Of a stretch of DNA of 60,000 bases, positions 55,795 through 60,000 are shown in pieces. The position numbers and the translations under genes were made by a program. Each line of letters starts with the position of its first letter. Position 1 is the first letter of the stretch. This stretch comes from Neocallimastix lanati (nom. inval.) (lineage: Eukaryota > Neocallimastigomycota > Neocallimastigomycetes > Neocallimastigales > Neocallimastigaceae): the NCBI GenBank assembly GCA_016946835.1, contig JACVTC010000180.1, positions 1 to 60,000 on the forward strand. The letters run 5' to 3'. The notes beneath the pieces are model-generated. The model ran no database searches. It was not told the DNA's origin and saw nothing but the letters and a program-made list of their open reading frames with translations.

Positions 55795-57745
55795 AATAAA
55801 TTATTTTATTTTATTTTATTTTATTTCATTTCATTTCATTCAATCTGTACTTTATATTTAATATTCTACTATTTATTTTATTTTATTTTATTTTATTTTA
55901 TTCAATCTGTACTTATATTTATATTTCAACTATTTATTTTTTTTTATTTTATTCAATCTGTACTTATATTTATATTTCAACTATTTATTTTATTTTATTT
56001 TATTTTATTTTATTTTATTTTATTCAATCTGTACTTATATTTATATTTCAACTATTTAATTTAATTTAATTTATTTTATTTTATTTTATTTTATTTTATT
56101 TTATTCAATCTGTACTTATATTTATATTTCAACTATTTATTTTATTTTATTTTATTTTATTTTATTCAATCCGTACTTATATTTATATTTCAACTATTTA
56201 TTTTATTTTATTTTATTCAATCTGTACTTATATTTATATTTCAACTATTTATTTTATTTTATTTTATTTTATTTTATTTTATTTTATTCAATCTGTACTT
56301 ATATTTATATTTCAACTATTTAATTTATTTTATTTTATTTTATTTTATTTTATTTTATTTTATTTTATTCAATCTGTACTTATATTTATATTTCAACTAT
56401 TTATTTTATTTTATTTTATTTTATTTTATTCAATCCGTACTTATATTTATATTTCAACTATTTATTTTATTTTATTTTATTCAATCTGTACTTATATTTA
56501 TATTTCAACTATTTATTTTATTTTATTTTATTCAATCTGTACTTATATTTATATTTCAACTATTTATTTTATTTTATTTTATTTTATTTTATTCAATCTG
56601 TTCTTATATTTATATTTCAACTATTTATTTTATTTTATTTTATTCAATCTGTACTTATATTTATATTTCAACTATTTATTTTATTTTATTTTATTCAATC
56701 TGTACTTATATTTATATTTCAACTATTTATTTTATTTTATTTTATTTTATTTTATTCAATCTGTTCTTATATTTATATTTCAACTATTTATTTTATTTTA
56801 TTTTATTCAATCTGTACTTATATTTATATTTCAACTATTTATTTTATTTTATTTTATTTTATTTTATTTTATTTTATTCAATCTGTACTTATTATTTATA
56901 TTTCAACTATTTATTTTATTTTATTTTATTCTGTTTTATTCAATCTGTAATTTATATTTAATATTCTACTATTTATTTTATTTTATTTTATTTTATTTTA
57001 TTTTATTCAATCTGTTCTTATATTTATATTTCAACTATTTATTTTATTTTATTTTATTCAATCTGTACATATATTTATATTTCAACTATTTATTTTATTT
57101 TATTTTATTTTATTCAATCTGTACTTATATATTTATATTTCAACTATTTATTTTTTTTTATTTTATTCAATCTGTACTTATATTTATATTTCAACTATTT
57201 ATTTTATTTTATTTTATTCAATCTGTACTTATATTTATATTTCAACTATTTATTTTATTTTATTCAATCTGTACTTATATATTTATATTTCAACTATTTA
57301 TTTTATTTTATTTTATTCAATCTGTACTTTATATATTCGATATTCTACTATTTATTTTATTTTATTTTATTTTATTTTATTCAATCTGTACTTATATTTA
57401 TGTTTCTACTATTCATTTTATTTTATTTTATTTTATTTTATTTTATTTTATTTTATTTTATTTTATTTTATTTTATTTTATTTTATTCAAGCTGTACTTA
57501 TATTTATATTTCAACTATTTATTTTATTTTATTTTATTTTATTTTATTCAATCTGTACTTATTATTTATATTTCAACTATTTATTTTATTTTATTTTATT
57601 TTGTTTTATTCAATCTGTAATTTATATTTAATATTCTACTATTTATTTTATTTTATTTTATTTTATTTTATTTTATTTTTTTTCATTTTATTCAATCTGT
57701 ACTTTATATTTAATATTCTACTATTAATTTTATTTTATTTTTTTT
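55795..57745. repeat. TTTTA satellite array with interspersed spacers (array 3)
   Basis: Around 30 spacers of the type TTCAATCTGTACTTATATTT ATATTTCAACTATTTA separate TTTTA runs of three to fourteen units. A few units carry the other spacer type found at 1-468 (CTGTAATTTATATTTAATAT). Unlike the arrays in MULE-1 and MULE-4 no MULE terminus is seen at either side; instead it directly adjoins a copia remnant at 57745. Confidence 0.95.
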
Positions 57746-57802
57746 TTCTATTGAAATACCATAAAATACGACTTGTACCTTTTAAAGATAATGTAATTAG
57801 AA

Positions 57803-59066
57803 TTTTTTTTTTTTAAGTCGCAATTATTGCGAACTTTAATCTTTATTTATTTATTCTTAAATAAAATACATGAATACTATTAATTTTAATAAAAAATATA
57901 AAAAAACACAGAATTAATAAAATAAATAAATATTATTTGTCCAATATGAACATAATAATAAAGAAATATAAAAGTAATAATCAAAAATAAGTGTATAAAT
58001 AAATTCAGAAAAAAGTTCATATGCAAAGAACCTCATCTCCTTTTGGATTAGGGTTTGAATTGACTATCTGAAAGAAATTATGGTCTTTTCCTTCAGAGGC
58101 ATTGGCCCTGCTAGCCTGTTTTAACTGCATTTTCAGCGTTGACGCTCCTGGTTAGTTTGCGCTTATACTTTCGGAATAGTAACCCTTGCCGAGTACTAGC
58201 CCGAGGCATAATTTCTGTAAAGAGAGCCGCAGATCGTACCAAGAATGGCGTTTTTGAATAATCACCAGAAATGATTTGGTTCTTAAACAAAATATTCTAT
58301 TCCTTTTTATAATTTAAATCTATTATATCTGCATCCCTTTCACCAAGAAGAAAGTTATATAATCGGTACCACGTCACATATATATTTACACACTCATTAT
58401 TCAGAAAATTACTTAAATTACCACTAAATTAGAAGTAACGATATTATAATTTTCACTATCACTAATATTAGTATTTCTATTTTCACTATCACTAATTCTA
58501 CTATTATTACCAATATTATTTCTATTGTTAATATTATTAATATTAACAATATTATTTCTATTGTTAATATTATACACTTCGTTACTACTATCAGAATCAG
58601 AACTTTGTTTTATATTATTCATATCTGTGATAACAGTGTCTACATTACTATTAGATATTGGACAATATTTAGAAATAATATAAAATATTTCATAAAAAAT
58701 TTCAATATCCTTAAAATATTTCATTCGAAATTCACGGAAAAGATAGCATTTAGAAAACCAATGTTCCAATCGAGGATTACTATTTTTTCTATAACAACAA
58801 GGACACCTTTCAGGACAGTCTTCTTCAATCATTTTGGCGGCTTTGGCAACACGAGCAACGAATTTATATCCATATCTGGCGCGAAGTACCCATCGGAAGC
58901 CAATGCTAAATTCAGGATATTTATAATTTAGCTTAAGATACTCTCTAGTTTTCTCAAAATTATTATTTTTATAAGCCTTAGCTTTGATTGATTTTCCTGC
59001 CATATCTCTATCCCAGTAAAAGTTTAAAATAGTTTTTTTTTGATGGAAATTTACTTAATTTGTCAG
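57803..59066 (-). mobile_element. 5'-truncated LINE with 12-bp target duplication
   Basis: ATGTAATTAGAA lies directly outside both ends (57791-57802 and 59067-59078). The 3' end is at low coordinate: a 12-base T run (the poly(A) tail), then AAGTCGCAATTATTGCGAAC, a short palindrome. The long minus-strand frame 59003-58413 begins inside the truncated coding region. It carries the zinc knuckle CPERCPCCYRKNSNPRLEHW followed by FSKCYLFREFR, then an Asn/Ser-rich stretch. After its TAA, other frames continue with LYNFLLGERDADI and KTPFLVRSAALFTEIMPRAS, the LINE C-terminal domain, ending SVNAENAVKTG. The 3' untranslated tail (58090-57815) is shared with the SINE candidate at 42905-43300. Confidence 0.92.
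58413..59003 (-). pseudogene. LINE ORF2-type C-terminal region with zinc knuckle
   Basis: This 196-codon frame is the longest surviving coding part of the LINE above. MAGKSIKAKAYKNNNFEKTR is internal, not a real start: the frame stays open upstream (WDRD). The Cys-x4-Cys-x-Cys-Cys ... His ... Cys ... Arg pattern (CPERCPCC, LEHW, SKC, REFR) is the C-terminal zinc knuckle of LINE reverse transcriptases, thought to help bind the template or target. Stop and frameshift changes after it separate the last domain. Confidence 0.8.
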
Positions 59067-59650
59067 ATGTAATTAGAAGTAGATTTTCTATATGGGTCAT
59101 TGGAAGAATCCGAATCTGTATGTGCATTTATTTTTACTTTTATCATCATATTTTATTTTACACTGTTTTATTCCATTTAGATATTTTAATATTTGAATAG
59201 CTATTTTCCTGGTTGCCAAATTGACGGCGAAGGCAATATCTGGACGTGTACATCTTACAAGGTAAATTAAAGAACCAATAAAATTTTTGAATTTAATTTT
59301 GTCATCAATCTGATAGTATACTAACTGATCATGGAGTAAAAAAAAAAAAAAAAAAAAAATCATTAATCATAAAAGGCATAACATTAGTATGGAATTCCGT
59401 AGGCTCCACAAAATATAAAATTGAGAAAGAAAGACTCTTTCGAAGGTGATTGAAAGATATTATTAATAAATCAAAACGTCTTCTTTTTACCCCAAGCCGA
59501 TCTTTAAGATTTTATATATACTACATTTCCACTAAGAAGAAGGTACAGTACGTAAAAATTAATATTATCATCAAAATCTTCCCTTTTTGACATCAGGAAT
59601 GTTGGGTAATCTTCTGAATCAATTTGCTTTTAACATAAGATTTCACATCA

Positions 59651-59942
59651 AATTCGAATCCACATATAATTCATCTAATCTAAAGAAAAAAAAAAAAAAA
59701 AAAAAAAAAAAAAGAAATAGTGAATTGGCAGGAATTTTGGATATTAATATAAAAGCCACCCATACCAATGATTTTCATGACTAAATGTCTTAGTACTGTT
59801 CTATAATAATTAAAAAAATGGATTGGATTTAGAGAAAGAATTCAGGAATAAATTCTTGAAAACTAGTACAAATAGGATTAAAAATTAAAAATATATAAAT
59901 GAATACTTTTCATATATTTAATAATATAATTTAAAAAATCAA

Positions 59943-59992
<50 letters not shown>

Positions 59993-60000
59993 ATTATTAA
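59651..60000. other. AT-rich edge region
   Basis: Contains a roughly 30-base A run (59685-59714) and a T run of about 38 bases near the window end (59947-59985). Between them, ATTGGCAGGAATTTTGGATA and similar less AT-biased stretches may be further copia sequence, but no motif can be read with confidence. Confidence 0.5.

Larger units (their letters stand above)
57745..59650 (-). pseudogene. Ty1/copia polyprotein remnant (RT to RNase H), interrupted by a LINE
   Basis: Reading the minus strand from 59650: DYPTFLMSKREDF and NFYVLYLLLSGN correspond to the copia segment whose active site is YVDD (here the two Asp are replaced by Leu-Tyr). 59320-59130 gives FKNFIGSLIYLVRCTRPDIA and ATRK, then ILKYLNGIKQCKIKY, a clear copia reverse transcriptase/RNase H connection. 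After a frameshift, INAHTDSDSSNDPYRKSTSN crosses the LINE insertion into YIIFKRYKSYFMVFQ at 57802-57746: the DRKSTSGY block of copia RNase H. Several frameshifts and an A run near 59340 show it is long dead. Beyond 57745 the satellite array replaces the rest. Confidence 0.88.

Noticed and set aside
55738-57816. Open frames of 108 and 138 codons in array 3
   Set aside because: Same pentamer artefact on the opposite strand.
59587-59784. 65-codon plus-strand frame with poly-Lys
   Set aside because: Crosses an A run and lies antisense to copia remnants.

Overview
The window is extremely AT-rich eukaryotic DNA: long A, T, AAT, AAAT and TTTTA tracts, tiny AT-rich introns with GT...AG ends, and proteins full of Asn, Lys and Ser runs. 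One protein has a fungal Zn2Cys6 binuclear cluster followed by a fungal-type transcription factor domain, so the source is very probably a fungus. The composition and gene style fit an anaerobic gut fungus (Neocallimastigomycota). The fungal call rests on the sequence; the phylum is inference.

Layout. 1-7150 and 13000-31560 are transposon territory, dominated by four Mutator-like elements (MULE-1 to MULE-4) that encode an N-terminal FLYWCH-type zinc finger fused to a MULE transposase. All four transposases are broken. The elements carry long satellite arrays between the transposase and one end: TTTTA-based in MULE-1 and MULE-4 (with a short TTTTA stub in MULE-3) and a roughly 52/72-bp minisatellite in MULE-2. 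MULE-4 is complete, with about 52-bp inverted ends and a perfect 9-bp target duplication. Two very large palindromes are head-to-head element termini. Smaller inverted-repeat elements sharing a CATTTCGCC motif are nested among them.

7359-11730 is a spliced Zn2Cys6 transcription factor gene on the minus strand. 31560-34560 is mostly empty, with one decayed LINE reverse transcriptase piece. 35618-41415 is a compact island of conserved single genes, each rebuilt here from several exons: a STIMATE/YPL162C-type membrane protein (+), an FIBP homologue (-), and ribosomal protein uS2 (+, divergent from FIBP). 41760-45960 is a LINE graveyard that includes a candidate tRNA-headed SINE with a LINE-derived tail. 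49011-54292 is a 1600-residue low-complexity gene with two introns. 55795-57745 is a third TTTTA array. 57745-59650 is a dead Ty1/copia polyprotein into which a 5'-truncated LINE has inserted with a 12-bp target duplication.

The host genes show no operon-like linkage. FIBP and uS2 share a divergent promoter region of about 650 bp; STIMATE and FIBP converge. The mobile DNA forms a layered record: LINE into copia, inverted-repeat element into inverted-repeat element, and MULE ends joined to MULE ends.
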